Notes: generated by a model not told the origin, from the letters alone. Counted from the first letter of the stretch, positions 29,214 to 38,465 are shown. The stretch: DNA of 46,524 nucleotides from Bordetella parapertussis (GCA_945885345.1 CAMCYP010000030.1:1-46524); one strand, 5' to 3'. Translations and numbers: made by a program.

Positions 29214-30032
29214 ATGATGAAAATGACCGTGCTGACTTACAACACCTTGTTTGCAGGATATGACGGCGCCGATGGTCGGCGTGCGCAGGCTCAGGTCAGC
29301 CTGATCAACGAACTCAGGCCCGATGTGTTTTTGATGCAGGAGGCCAAGGGATTCGATGCCAATGGCAATGCACGGCTGTTCGCCCTGGAATCGCTGATCG
29401 GCATGCGAGGCTTTCTTGCCGCCGCGCCACGCACCGGGCAGAACGTCGCCATTTTTATCCGTGAACCGTTGCGTCCGGTTAGCTTCGAAGCCGACAGCAC
29501 GCACTTTCATCACGCACTGGCCACGCTACAGCTTGTCTTGCCAAACAGCGACAAGAAGATCACTTTCATCAGTGCCCACCTATGCCCCAACGGCTCCGAT
29601 GTTCGCCGCCGTGAGGCAGCCTACCTCGCGGTACATGCCGCACCGCAAAACCTCACTTTGTTGACCGGCGACTTCAATTCGGCCTCACCGCACGATGATG
29701 AACCGGAGGGTTTTGACTTGTTGCCGGCTCATCATCGTGCCCGCTATCTGGCGGATGACCTGTGCTCGGCCGACCGCAGCGTGCTGGCGCATCTGGAAGC
29801 TGCCGGCTGGGTAGACGTTGGCCATGCGCTCGGTGGCTCGAACTCGCCGACGGTGCCCACCACTGGCTTCACCGGAACCGAATTTGCTGTCATGCGCTGC
29901 GACTACATGATGGCCTCTGCAGCGCTGGCATCGTATGCACAGTCCTATCAGGTGATTCGCACACCACTCACTGATATGGCTTCCGACCATTACCCGGTGC
30001 TGGCCAGCTTTGAGATTCCAACGAATGAGTGA
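29214..30032 (+). CDS. Endonuclease/exonuclease/phosphatase (EEP) family hydrolase
   Basis: 272 aa from ATG 29214, placed 5 nt after GAGGA. Metal and catalytic motifs of the DNase I/sphingomyelinase-like fold are all visible: LTYNTLFAG, DVFLMQEAKG (catalytic Glu), FISAHLCP, LTGDFNSASPHDDEP and the terminal SDHYPVLASFE. No signal peptide is evident, so it is probably cytoplasmic. The substrate could be a nucleic acid, a phosphoester or a nucleotide. It lies inside the riboswitch-controlled unit, and its stop overlaps the MFS start. Confidence 0.9.
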   Translation: MMKMTVLTYNTLFAGYDGADGRRAQAQVSLINELRPDVFLMQEAKGFDANGNARLFALESLIGMRGFLAAAPRTGQNVAIFIREPLRPVSFEADSTHFHHALATLQLVLPNSDKKITFISAHLCPNGSDVRRREAAYLAVHAAPQNLTLLTGDFNSASPHDDEPEGFDLLPAHHRARYLADDLCSADRSVLAHLEAAGWVDVGHALGGSNSPTVPTTGFTGTEFAVMRCDYMMASAALASYAQSYQVIRTPLTDMASDHYPVLASFEIPTNE

Positions 30033-31290
30033 AACTGATCATAAGATCCCGATAACACCGCCAGCCCCGCATTCAACTCAAAAGCGCTGGCTCAATCGTA
30101 CTGTGGCCGGCGCCGGCCTGACCAGCGCGCTGGGTGATTTCTGTTATGAAACGACCACCGTTATCCTGCCAGGTTTTCTTGCCGTGCTGGGCATTCCTGC
30201 CGCAGTGCTGGGTACTATCGAAGGCATCGCGGATGCCGCGGCCAGTTTCACGAAAATGGCGTCCGGCTACATCGCCGGCAAGTTGGGCCATCGCAAACTG
30301 CTGGTATTGATCGGCTATGGGCTGACGCCGATTGGGCAGATACTGATTGCCCTGGCAGTCAGTTGGCCACTGCTGTTGCTGGGGCGTTTGGTATCCTGGT
30401 TGGGTAAAGGTTTGCGTGGTCCTTTGCGTGATGCGATTGTGATTCAGGCGGTCAGCCCTGAAACTCGCGGACGGGCCTTCGGATTCCATCGGGCAATGGA
30501 TACCATCGGCGCCATCGTCGGTCCTTTGCTTGGGGTAGCTCTACTGGGCTGGGCTCAAACCTGGCATTGGAGTGATGCTGCCGGGCCGTTCCGCTTCGTA
30601 CTTTGGCTTTCCGTCATTCCCGGTCTATTGGCGGTCCTGGCTTTTCTCACGCTGGTCAAAGATCCGGAACATTCGCCCAATCCGGCGTTGAGGTTTTTCA
30701 GTACGCTGCGTAGCTTGCCAGTGCGCTTCAGGCGTTACCTCGGCGCGGTCGGCATTTTTGGGGTTGGCGATTTCTCCCACAGTTTGCTGATTCTGGCGGC
30801 GACGACCCTGCTCACATCGTCTTTTGGTGTGGTAAAAGCCGCACAAGTCGCCGGCCTGTTATACGTCTGGCGCAATATTGTCCAAGTGGTCGTTTCTTAC
30901 CCGATCGGAGTTGCCGGAGATCGCATGGGCCATTTGTCAGTGTTGATCGCGGGCTATGGGCTCGGCGCATTGACGGCAGTCCTTACAGCGCTTGCTTTCT
31001 GGTTCGCGGTGGATAATGTGTTACTGCTGGGTGGCATTTTTTTTGTTGCCGGCCTGTATGTGGCTGTGCAGGAGGCGCTGGAGTCAACCGTGACCGCTGG
31101 CATGGTAAAGGCAGACTCACTGGCAATGAGCTACGGCGCGCTTGGTACTGTCAATGGAGTGGCGAAGCTCATTTCCAGCACCGCAGTGGGAGTTCTGTGG
31201 ACTGCAGTCTCACCGATACTCAGCTTCGGGCTGGCTGCTGCGCTGATGTTGGCCGGCACGCTGGCGCTGTCACTCGTGCGCGAGAGTTAA
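30025..31290 (+). CDS. Major facilitator superfamily transporter
   Basis: 421 aa from ATG 30025, overlapping the preceding stop by 8 bp, hence translationally coupled. There are about 12 hydrophobic segments. The N-terminal half has GDFCYETTTVILPGFLAVLG and the loop 2-3-like motif GKLGHRKLLVLIGYG, and then GRLVSWLGKGLRGPLRDAI, a block common in a group of uncharacterised bacterial MFS exporters. The substrate is unknown. Position in a fluoride operon suggests export of a fluorinated or toxic metabolite, but this is inference. Confidence 0.88.
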   Translation: MSETDHKIPITPPAPHSTQKRWLNRTVAGAGLTSALGDFCYETTTVILPGFLAVLGIPAAVLGTIEGIADAAASFTKMASGYIAGKLGHRKLLVLIGYGLTPIGQILIALAVSWPLLLLGRLVSWLGKGLRGPLRDAIVIQAVSPETRGRAFGFHRAMDTIGAIVGPLLGVALLGWAQTWHWSDAAGPFRFVLWLSVIPGLLAVLAFLTLVKDPEHSPNPALRFFSTLRSLPVRFRRYLGAVGIFGVGDFSHSLLILAATTLLTSSFGVVKAAQVAGLLYVWRNIVQVVVSYPIGVAGDRMGHLSVLIAGYGLGALTAVLTALAFWFAVDNVLLLGGIFFVAGLYVAVQEALESTVTAGMVKADSLAMSYGALGTVNGVAKLISSTAVGVLWTAVSPILSFGLAAALMLAGTLALSLVRES

Positions 31291-31382
31291 GGTTACCGGG
31301 AGCAACACGAAGTGGCCTGACTGCAAATACATTTGCAATCATTCGTCAGTCGTCAATCTTGCAACATTTTGAGGGGATCATC

Positions 31383-31814
31383 ATGAAGACGCTTCCGGCC
31401 TGGCTGCTGTTTTCCCTGGGTTCGGCCTTTTTTGCAGGACTCACCGCCATTCTCGGCAAGCTGGGCGTTGCTGGATTGAATTCTAATCTGGCCACGCTCA
31501 TACGCACCATCGTCATTTTCTTCGTGATCGCTGCCATCGTTTCCATGCGCAGCGAGTGGGTTTGGCCCAAGGGTGTCGCGATCAAACCGCTGACATTCCT
31601 CATTCTATCCGGTGTGGCTACCGGATTGTCCTGGCTTTGCTATTACCGTGCGTTGCAACTCGCCCCGGCATCGCTTGTAGCGCCAATCGACAAGCTGAGC
31701 GTTGCATTCGCGATTGCCCTGGGCATTCTTGTTCTTGGCGAGCCGCTCACCTGGCGCATTGCTCTTGGTGGAGGGCTTGTCGTAGCAGGTGCGCTGGTTA
31801 TTGCCACGTCATAA
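31383..31814 (+). CDS. Single-domain EamA/DMT family transporter
   Basis: 143 aa with five hydrophobic segments, one EamA unit (half of a normal ten-helix DMT protein). Marks are FAGLTAILGKLGVAGLNS near the start and YYRALQLAPASLVAPIDKLSV with LGEPLTWRIALGGGLVVAGA at the end. Half-size members work as dimers. It lies 92 bp after the MFS gene with no terminator between, so it may be the last gene of the fluoride unit. Substrate unknown. Confidence 0.88.
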   Translation: MKTLPAWLLFSLGSAFFAGLTAILGKLGVAGLNSNLATLIRTIVIFFVIAAIVSMRSEWVWPKGVAIKPLTFLILSGVATGLSWLCYYRALQLAPASLVAPIDKLSVAFAIALGILVLGEPLTWRIALGGGLVVAGALVIATS

Positions 31815-32240
31815 TCAGGGCAATTCTTTCATTCCCAATTTTCCCGACCTGGCGGGATGGTGGATTGGGCGCGGCGTGGATAATTTTCGGCGCTTTGCAT
31901 TTGCCGGGTTCCTGCTGTCAAGGCGCCATCAGCGGCGTTGCTTTATTCCCGGTTTTCCAGCAGTGCCGGATTTATTGTTACATACCGGCGGCTTTCTTTC
32001 ACCATCCCGAGCTGCGCTCGGCGTGGAATGCCAGCGCTGAGTGCATGTTGTCCTCGCTATTTTTGCCCGCAGCATCGGGGCGGTGAACAGTACCGTCCGC
32101 AGATGCTCTGCGCAGGCGGAACGATTTTGCGTGCAGTGGGCGCTACCCGGTGCTGGTCAATGAACTCGATTGTGGTAGGGACTGTTGTTGGGCGTGGCCG
32201 CCTCGCAGATACCGATTCTATCGGCAGCCATGCATGTGAT
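31815..32240. other. Non-coding or decayed stretch after the fluoride module
   Basis: 426 bp with short overlapping open frames but none with a ribosome site, codon pattern or motif I recognise. No terminator, repeat or tRNA is apparent. It may be decayed coding DNA. Confidence 0.5.
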
Positions 32241-32468
32241 TCACTTCGTCTGTGGCCGGTTGTCGTCCCGGGCGATCTTCACCCGTTCGGCGATCCACTC
32301 GCTCACCTCCGACTCGAGCCAGCCGACCGCACGCGGACCGAGTGCTACGGGCTTCGGGAATACGCCGTCCTTGATGTAATGATAAATCGTGCTGCGCGAA
32401 AGTCCTGTGCGTATCTGGACCTGCTTGCGTCGAAGTATCGCAAGCTCCCGCTGGATAGTCTGGGTCAT
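32241..32468 (-). CDS. alpA: AlpA-family regulator (island excision type)
   Basis: 75 aa from ATG 32468, with GAGGTG 8 nt upstream; longer in-frame starts add unrelated sequence. The HTH is typical: LRRKQVQIRTGLSRSTIYHYIKDGVFPKPVALGPRAVGWLESEVSEWI. AlpA-type proteins in P4-like elements activate the integrase gene and promote excision (known from E. coli CP4-57). Here it lies about 20 kb from the integrase. It is the only other gene that clearly belongs to island mobility. Confidence 0.9.
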   Translation of the reverse strand: MTQTIQRELAILRRKQVQIRTGLSRSTIYHYIKDGVFPKPVALGPRAVGWLESEVSEWIAERVKIARDDNRPQTK

Positions 32469-32753
32469 GTTCGTCACCTCGTAACTGGTAATGGAAAGTG
32501 GCGGGATCTTTCCATGCCCGGCAGTTGTTGTAGTCCCGAATTGGTGCCTCGATGAGGCCGCAAAAACGCTTGACATCCAGAAGATCGAATGCGTGACGGT
32601 TAGCAACTGTCGCGATTGCTGACGCTGTGAGCTTCCTGGTTATCCACGGTCCGATGCGTGCGGCCCCTCTCTGGCACGCACGGAGCGGGCGGTGGGTAAC
32701 CGGGCAAGCTGACCCGGGCCTTTGTGCCGCTCACGTTAGAGAACGGTGAGGAC

Positions 32754-32825
32754 AGTGTCTACACGTAGGTCAAATTTGGATGAAAATTATCCCGTCAAGT
32801 GGGTCAGTTTTGAGTGCAAATCAAC
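32754..32825. mobile_element. IS21-type end remnant, left of the dab module
   Basis: It contains GTCAAATTTGGATGAAAATT and then GTGGGTCAGTTTTGAGTGCAAATCAAC (32799-32825 in full), the repeated GTGGGTCAGTTTT pattern of IS21-family termini. A related block with 19 of 27 identical positions lies at 38733-38759. No istA or istB is present here, so it is a scar. Confidence 0.55.
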
Positions 32826-33029
32826 ACCTGCAGCACTAGCCCACGAAGCAGCCACTCCGGCGGCACCGAGTAGCGCCTTCGATTCTCGTACAAAGACTCG
32901 AACAGCATGCCCATGTCACGCAATGCGTGATTGAGAATTTCGCGAATCGCCAGCAGCGGGTGTCCTGCTGGCACATATTTCGCCCCACAACACAAACAGG
33001 CCTTCCTAAGTCACGTCCGGTCCGCGCAT
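32804..33029 (-). pseudogene. Transposase N-terminal fragment (IS1182/IS5-like)
   Basis: Reading leftward from ATG 33029, MRGPDVT is followed by an in-frame TAG. After a frame change the sequence continues as AKYVPAGHPLLAIREILNHALRDMG and RRRYSVPPEWLLRGLVLQVL, the N-terminal DUF772-like region of IS1182/IS5-type DDE transposases. It breaks off at about 32826, where the IS21-type end begins; the catalytic domain is missing. It therefore has a stop, a frameshift and a truncation. Confidence 0.8.
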
Positions 33030-33130
33030 ATCGTTCCAAGCCTTCGCCTCAATTCGCCTTTTCCTTTGACGTATTACCTCGAATCACGTTCCCCAAGATT
33101 CGGGAAAAACTCAACAGACTGCTAGTCTCG

Positions 33131-34024
33131 CTATTGGGTTTCGGGCGTACCAGTCATCAACTGCTCAAGCACTTCGATGCGGTGCCGGTGTGGCGTGGTG
33201 ATCGCGTAAAAGCGCTCTTGCAGCGCCGTTGATTGGCCCACGGTGACGAGCACACCAGAGCTTAGTTCATCCTGCACCACCACCTCGGGCAGCACAGTCA
33301 GCCAGCCGCTGTCACGCGCAATCAGGCGAAGCATGGCCATGTCATCGACTTCGGCCCGCAGGCGGGGGCTCACGCCTGCAGTTGCACAGAGCGCATCGAA
33401 CTGCGCGCGCAAGGCATGTCGAGGGCCGGGCAGTGCAATGTCCAAGCCATCCAGATCGTCCGGAATGCGCAGGCTTTGCGATTGCCAGCGGCTGGCGGGG
33501 CCGACCAGCGAGATCGATTGGCTGCCCAAGAACCGGCAATGCAGCGGACGATCAGGGTCAGCAGGGACCGTCTCATTGGCCAGCACCACATCCAGCTGAT
33601 GCTGTAACAACCGGACAATCAGGCCCTCCAGCAGCCCTGACTCCAGAGTCAGTACAACAGCAGGGTCGGCGAGCAGGGGCCGAATCCAGTTTTCCTGATA
33701 GTTGCGCGACAGTGTGGCCACACTGCCGACGCGCAGGCGGGTGATCCCGGCTGAGCGGCCTTGCAGGCGCCCCAGCATCTCCTGGCTAAGACCGAAAATG
33801 TTCTCGGCATAGGCCAGCACGAGCTGCCCGGTGTCAGTCAGGATCAGACGGCGGCCTTCGCGGGTGAACAAGTCTTCGCCGATGCGTTCTTCCAACTGAC
33901 GAATCTGCGCCGAGACCGCCGATTGCGAGGTGTGCAACTCCTCGGCGGCGCGGGTCAGATGCCCCAGCTTGGCGACTCGCCAAAAGTAGAAGAGGTGATG
34001 AAAGTTAAGCTGATTCAGCTGCAT
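33131..34024 (-). CDS. LysR-family regulator divergent from dabBA
   Basis: 297 aa. The N-terminal winged HTH is LNFHHLFYFWRVAKLGHLTRAAEELHTSQSAVSAQIRQLEERIGEDLF, followed by the effector domain with VGSVATLSRNYQENWIRPLL and GWLTVLPEVVVQDEL. The first part is of the NhaR-like LysR group. It is divergent from dabB across 98 bp that hold an AT-rich segment (34027-34075), the usual site for a LysR operator. It probably controls dabBA in response to inorganic-carbon state; this is inference from position. Confidence 0.93.
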   Translation of the reverse strand: MQLNQLNFHHLFYFWRVAKLGHLTRAAEELHTSQSAVSAQIRQLEERIGEDLFTREGRRLILTDTGQLVLAYAENIFGLSQEMLGRLQGRSAGITRLRVGSVATLSRNYQENWIRPLLADPAVVLTLESGLLEGLIVRLLQHQLDVVLANETVPADPDRPLHCRFLGSQSISLVGPASRWQSQSLRIPDDLDGLDIALPGPRHALRAQFDALCATAGVSPRLRAEVDDMAMLRLIARDSGWLTVLPEVVVQDELSSGVLVTVGQSTALQERFYAITTPHRHRIEVLEQLMTGTPETQ

Positions 34025-34122
34025 TGTTCTGTTTTTAATATTTATCGATTCTTATAAATATAATTTACAGAACAAAAATCGGCAAGCATCATCCGCGCAG
34101 CGAGTCTCAAAAGGGTCATGCG

Positions 34123-35676
34123 ATGGATGTTCCCCAATTTCTGTATGCGACCAGCGCCTTGGCACCGGTCGCTTTGATGGCGGCAATGGCCTTGCTGGCA
34201 GTGCTGAATCAGGTCTCGATAGTGAGACTGTGGCGCGTGTTCCAGGCATTTTCGTGCGGCGCACTGGTCTTGACGTGCATTTCTGTCCTGGCGGGGGCCA
34301 ACGCCCTGCAGTGGCCGGGCGCTGTGAAGGCAACGTCCCTGAGCCTGATCGTGGCTTTGCTGGTACAGCTGCTAGGTACGGTCATCGGCGGGTTTTCAGC
34401 GCGGTATTTGAAGGGGGAGGCGGGCCAGCGCCGATACGTTGCAGCGCTGGCGGCAGTGCTGGCTGCCGTTCATCTGTTCTTGATGGCCGATCACTGGTTG
34501 CTCGTCATCGTGGCCTGGGCATCAGTCGGCTTTGCGCTGCAACCGCTACTGTGCTTTTATGCCGACCGTCCCTTCGCGCTGCTCGCCGCACATAAAAAGC
34601 GCATCGCGGATCGGGTGGCCAATGTGCTGCTGCTCGGTGCAGCCGCGCTGGCGTGGTCTGAGGTCGGCAGCGGCTCGCTGACGGCGCTATGGGAGCACGT
34701 CGCCCGGCACGGCATGTCCACTGCGTTGCAGGCGAGTGCGTTGGCGCTGGTGATGGCTGTGATCCTTCGCACTGCATTGTTCCCGGTGCATGGCTGGCTG
34801 ATCCAGGTCATGGAAGCGCCTACCCCGGTGTCGGCCCTGTTGCATGCGGGCGTGGTCAATCTCGGCGGCTTTGTGTTGATCCGATTCGCGCCGATGCTCG
34901 AACAGGCAAGCGCGGCGCGTGTCTTGCTGCTGGTGATGGGTCTGGTGACCGCCGTGCTGGCGGGCATGGTGATGTTGACCCGCATCAGCATCAAGGTCCG
35001 GCTCGCCTGGTCCACCGTGGCGCAGATGGGCTTCATGCTGCTCGAATGCGCGCTGGGCCTTTATACCTTGGCCGCCCTGCATCTTATCGGTCATTCGCTC
35101 TACAAAGCCCATGCCTTTCTTGTGGCGTCGACGATCGTGCGTCAGACCCGTCTTCAGGCGCTGCACGGTTCTTCATCGCCCAGTGCCTTGAGTCTGGCAC
35201 TGGCGCCGGTGCTGACGATCCCGGCTGTGCTCTTGATCCTGACACTGTCCGGTACTGGGTCCTGGCCTTGGTGGTGGAGTGTGGTGCTCGGGCTGGCCTG
35301 GGCGCCGTTGCTGTGGTTGCCGGCGGAGTCTGCTGACTGGCGTGCGCGCATTGGGCAGGCGCTGTTTGGGCTCTTGATGGTTGTCGGCCTCACGGTTGCC
35401 GTAATGGTTGGGCATGCGCTGCCGCTTGGCATACAGGATGCGCCACATCAGGGGCTTGGATTCGTCGCGCTGATGGGAATGGGAACGTTGTACATCTGCC
35501 TGGTACTGCTGCAGCGACGGCCGCAATGGCTTTCCCGCTGGCGTCGCTGGAGCTACGCGGGCTTTTATGTGGACGAGGCCTATACACGGCTGGCCTTGCA
35601 ACTCTGGCCTGCCCCCTGGACGCCCGGCTCCGCCAAAAGCGCTGAGCCAAAAACGACCGCAGCCACGTTGAACTGA
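34123..35676 (+). CDS. dabB: DAB inorganic-carbon accumulation complex, membrane subunit (NuoL-like)
   Basis: 517 aa, about 13 membrane segments of the proton-pumping Nuo/Mrp antiporter family. The conserved core is FPVHGWLIQVMEAPTPVSALLHAGVVNLGGFVLIR, followed by AWSTVAQMGFMLLECALGLYTLAALHLIGHSLYKAHAFL with the Lys/His of the proton channel. It is shorter than NuoL and directly followed by dabA (16-bp gap), which identifies DabB. The DabAB complex couples cation flow to CO2 hydration to bicarbonate (family knowledge). Confidence 0.93.
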   Translation: MDVPQFLYATSALAPVALMAAMALLAVLNQVSIVRLWRVFQAFSCGALVLTCISVLAGANALQWPGAVKATSLSLIVALLVQLLGTVIGGFSARYLKGEAGQRRYVAALAAVLAAVHLFLMADHWLLVIVAWASVGFALQPLLCFYADRPFALLAAHKKRIADRVANVLLLGAAALAWSEVGSGSLTALWEHVARHGMSTALQASALALVMAVILRTALFPVHGWLIQVMEAPTPVSALLHAGVVNLGGFVLIRFAPMLEQASAARVLLLVMGLVTAVLAGMVMLTRISIKVRLAWSTVAQMGFMLLECALGLYTLAALHLIGHSLYKAHAFLVASTIVRQTRLQALHGSSSPSALSLALAPVLTIPAVLLILTLSGTGSWPWWWSVVLGLAWAPLLWLPAESADWRARIGQALFGLLMVVGLTVAVMVGHALPLGIQDAPHQGLGFVALMGMGTLYICLVLLQRRPQWLSRWRRWSYAGFYVDEAYTRLALQLWPAPWTPGSAKSAEPKTTAATLN

Positions 35677-35692
35677 AAAGCCGGAGAACTTC

Positions 35693-38242
35693 ATGATGGA
35701 CACACTGACTACCGATGCGCAGCGAGGCAAAACAAGTTTCATCCACGACGACGCCGGCCTTGCCGCGCGGAATACCCAGATCGAGCACGCCTGCAGCCAA
35801 GCCTGCCAGGCGATTGCACCCGCATGGCCGCTGGACCGCGCCATCGCTGTCAATCCGCACTGGTCGCGTATCGGCATGCCGATGCGTCGGGTGGCTGCCC
35901 GGATGGCTGTACTCGGCGGCATCCAGGTTTTTCCACCGCGGGATCGACAACTGCTCGCCTGGAATAAAGGGCGTGTCAGCGCCGCCGATCTGGCGCACGC
36001 CCTGCGCCAGTTGCCTGATGCGCGGGCGGCGGGCCTGTCACCTCGTCAGTGCATCGATGCACTGCAAGCGAGCGCGCCGTTGGTGCAATTGCCGCTGCTG
36101 ATCGACGTGCTCGATAACGACCCAAACCGTCACGCCCGGCTGTCCTGGCGTCAGGCCATCACGCATCAAGTGAGCCAGACCTGTGCAGCCTACTTCGATG
36201 AGCATCAGGCCGATTGGCAGCCGGAGCGCGCTCAAGGCTTGTACGCGTTTTGGCGGGACACGCTGCAGCACGACCATGGCATCGGCTTGTTGATGGGCTT
36301 GCCGCACATGGGCCGAGCAATCGACGCACTGCCAGCGACCGCGCAGGACGCCGAGCGCTGGGTGATCAAGCATCTGGGCCTGCCGCCGACGGTGTGGGTG
36401 GATTACCTGGAGTCGGTGCTGCTCACCGTCAACGGCTGGGCTTCCTGGTGTGCCTACCTGGGATGGCAGGCCGGGCTGGAGGGCCGCAAGGACTCGCACT
36501 TGCGCGAGCTGCTGGCCATTCGTCTGGCGTGGGGTGCGCTGCTGCTGGAATGCAAAGACGATGTTGCGACCCGGCAGGCGTTCGTCGCGCTTCAGCAGGC
36601 ATGGAGCCAGGCACCACTTGTATTGAAGGATGCTGAACAAGCCTTGTTGATCGACGAGGCTTGGCAACTCGCCCTGGAGGTCGGCTATCAGCGCGACCTG
36701 ACACTACGGCTGGCGTCGGCGAGTGTCTTGGGCCTCGCACCAGAACAGATCGAAGTACAAGCGGCTTTTTGTATTGATGTGCGCAGCGAGCCCTTGCGTC
36801 GTGCCGTGGAAGCCGTATGGCCAGGCGTGCAGACGCTGGGTTTCGCGGGCTTCTTCGGTTTGCCGGTGGCGTACACGCCGTTGGCGACGCAAGCCCGCCG
36901 ACCGCAGTTGCCCGGTTTGCTGGCGCCGGCGATGGAGGTGACCGACTGCATCGTGAGCGCAGACTCGGCGCAGCGCGAAGCCGATGCGGCGCTGCAAAGC
37001 GCTACCACTCGTTCACGGCAGGCCCGGTTCGGCATGGCCGACCAGTGGCTCGCCGCCAGCCGTTGGCCGGGCGCTGCGTTCTCGTTTGTGGAGGCGACGG
37101 GATTGGGCTACCTCGGCAAGCTCGGGAATTGGCTGCTGCCCGGCAAGCAGGATCGCGCCAGAGACGACCTGGAAGGGCTGCCCACCCGTTACCGCACGAT
37201 CTGCCGTCCCCAACTGGTCGGGCTTGAGCTTGAGGCCAAGATCGCATTAGCGGCGCGTGTGCTGCAGGCCATGGGTCTGGCGCAACACCTGGCACCTCTG
37301 GTGGTCCTTGTCGGGCATGGCAGCCAATCCGTCAACAACGCCCATGCGGCAGCACTGGACTGCGGCGCCTGCTGCGGGCAGACCGGTGAGGTCAATGCGC
37401 GCAGTCTGGCGCAGTTGCTCAACGAACCGACAGTCCGTCAAGGCCTGCAAGCAGGTGGGCTCGTCATCCCGGAATTCACGGTGTTCGTGGCCGCCCTGCA
37501 CAACACCACCACTGATGAAATCGAGGGTTTTGATCTCGATCTGTTGCCGCAGGTGGCGCGCGCGCGCTGGGGGCGACTGCAAGCGGCGTTCGCACAAGCC
37601 TGTGATCAGGTGCGCCGGGAAAGAGCCCCCGGCCTTCAGCTGGATCCCCGTGCGCTGCACGACGACCTCTTGGTCCAGTTGCGTCGCCGTGCCAACGATG
37701 GGGCGCAAACCCGGCCGGAATGGGGGCTCGCGGGCAATGCCGCCTTTCTGATCGCCCCTCGGCACAGAAGCCGTGGTGTGATGCTGGGCGGGCGCAGCTT
37801 TCTGCACGATTACGACGCCAGCCAGGATGTTGACGGCAGCGTGCTGGAACTGCTGATGACTGCGCCGATGCTGGTCACGCACTGGATCAACTGGCAATAC
37901 CACGCGTCGACCTGCGATCCGGTCCGGCTCGGAAGCGGCAACAAGGTGCTGCACAACGTGGTGGGTGGCAGCCTCGGTGTCTTCGAGGGCAATGGCGGTG
38001 ATTTGCGGATCGGTCTTTCCCGCCAGTCCCTCCATGATGGCGAAGGCTGGGTGCATGAACCCTTGCGGCTGACTGTGGTGATCGATGCTGCGCAGGCGGC
38101 CATTGAAGCGATCATCGGCAAACATGCGGTCGTCAAACAATTGCTGGACAACGGCTGGCTCCACCTCTGGCGTTTCGAGCAATCCGGCTTCGAGCGCTAT
38201 GAGCAAAGTGCCTGGACTTCGGTGCGACTGGAGTTCGCTTGA
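35693..38242 (+). CDS. dabA: DAB complex, zinc-containing carbonic-anhydrase-like subunit (DUF2309/UPF0753)
   Basis: 849 aa from ATG 35693 (GGAGA upstream; a second ATG follows at once). The zinc site expected for DabA is present: C360 and D362 in FCIDVRSEPLRR, H542 in LVGHGSQSVNN, and C557 in LDCGACCGQ. The H-to-C spacing of 15 is the same as in characterised Halothiobacillus DabA. The N-terminal block AVNPHWSRIGMPMRRVAARM is also typical. The protein is soluble on the cytoplasmic face, bound to DabB. Its stop overlaps the start of the next gene (TGATG). It seems fully intact. Confidence 0.95.
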   Translation: MMDTLTTDAQRGKTSFIHDDAGLAARNTQIEHACSQACQAIAPAWPLDRAIAVNPHWSRIGMPMRRVAARMAVLGGIQVFPPRDRQLLAWNKGRVSAADLAHALRQLPDARAAGLSPRQCIDALQASAPLVQLPLLIDVLDNDPNRHARLSWRQAITHQVSQTCAAYFDEHQADWQPERAQGLYAFWRDTLQHDHGIGLLMGLPHMGRAIDALPATAQDAERWVIKHLGLPPTVWVDYLESVLLTVNGWASWCAYLGWQAGLEGRKDSHLRELLAIRLAWGALLLECKDDVATRQAFVALQQAWSQAPLVLKDAEQALLIDEAWQLALEVGYQRDLTLRLASASVLGLAPEQIEVQAAFCIDVRSEPLRRAVEAVWPGVQTLGFAGFFGLPVAYTPLATQARRPQLPGLLAPAMEVTDCIVSADSAQREADAALQSATTRSRQARFGMADQWLAASRWPGAAFSFVEATGLGYLGKLGNWLLPGKQDRARDDLEGLPTRYRTICRPQLVGLELEAKIALAARVLQAMGLAQHLAPLVVLVGHGSQSVNNAHAAALDCGACCGQTGEVNARSLAQLLNEPTVRQGLQAGGLVIPEFTVFVAALHNTTTDEIEGFDLDLLPQVARARWGRLQAAFAQACDQVRRERAPGLQLDPRALHDDLLVQLRRRANDGAQTRPEWGLAGNAAFLIAPRHRSRGVMLGGRSFLHDYDASQDVDGSVLELLMTAPMLVTHWINWQYHASTCDPVRLGSGNKVLHNVVGGSLGVFEGNGGDLRIGLSRQSLHDGEGWVHEPLRLTVVIDAAQAAIEAIIGKHAVVKQLLDNGWLHLWRFEQSGFERYEQSAWTSVRLEFA

Positions 38243-38465
38243 TGTCGCCGCAGTCCCGCTACGCAGCCCGGAATGTGGTGCTGCTGACCCAGCACGGCAA
38301 GGTGCGAGTGATCGCGCCTGTGCTTGAGCCGGGCACGGTTGCGTCATCGAACTGGTCGCCGGTTTTGACGCCCACCAGCTTGGCACGTTCACTCGGGAGA
38401 TACCACGCTCCGGCACACAGCTGGAGGCAACGAGACGCAAAGCACGAAAGGGTATGGAGCTGTCA
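38242..38465 (+). pseudogene. DUF6671-like gene, frameshifted and truncated by an IS21 remnant
   Basis: The ATG at 38242 shares its A with the dabA TGA. Frame one reads ARNVVLLTQHGKVRVIAPVLEPG to about 38335. The sequence then continues in another frame as GCVIELVAGFDAHQLGTFTRE and GTQLEATRRKARKGMELSG, which is the normal continuation of DUF6671 proteins, so one base was lost near 38330-38337. At about 38466 the frame runs directly into IstB sequence. Originally this was probably the third gene of a dabB-dabA-DUF6671 operon. Confidence 0.75.

Noticed and set aside
31815..32240. Additional transporter gene or second EamA half after 31814
   Set aside because: The frames after the EamA stop show no membrane pattern or motif continuing the family; the EamA gene is a normal half-size protein.
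32241..32606. Toxin-antitoxin pair near the AlpA gene
   Set aside because: Only one protein is supported and it is a clear AlpA HTH. No partner ORF with a ribosome site lies beside it.
37247..38440. 397-residue antisense frame over dabA
   Set aside because: dabA has intact zinc-site motifs in the sense frame; the antisense frame is a by-product of GC-rich codons.
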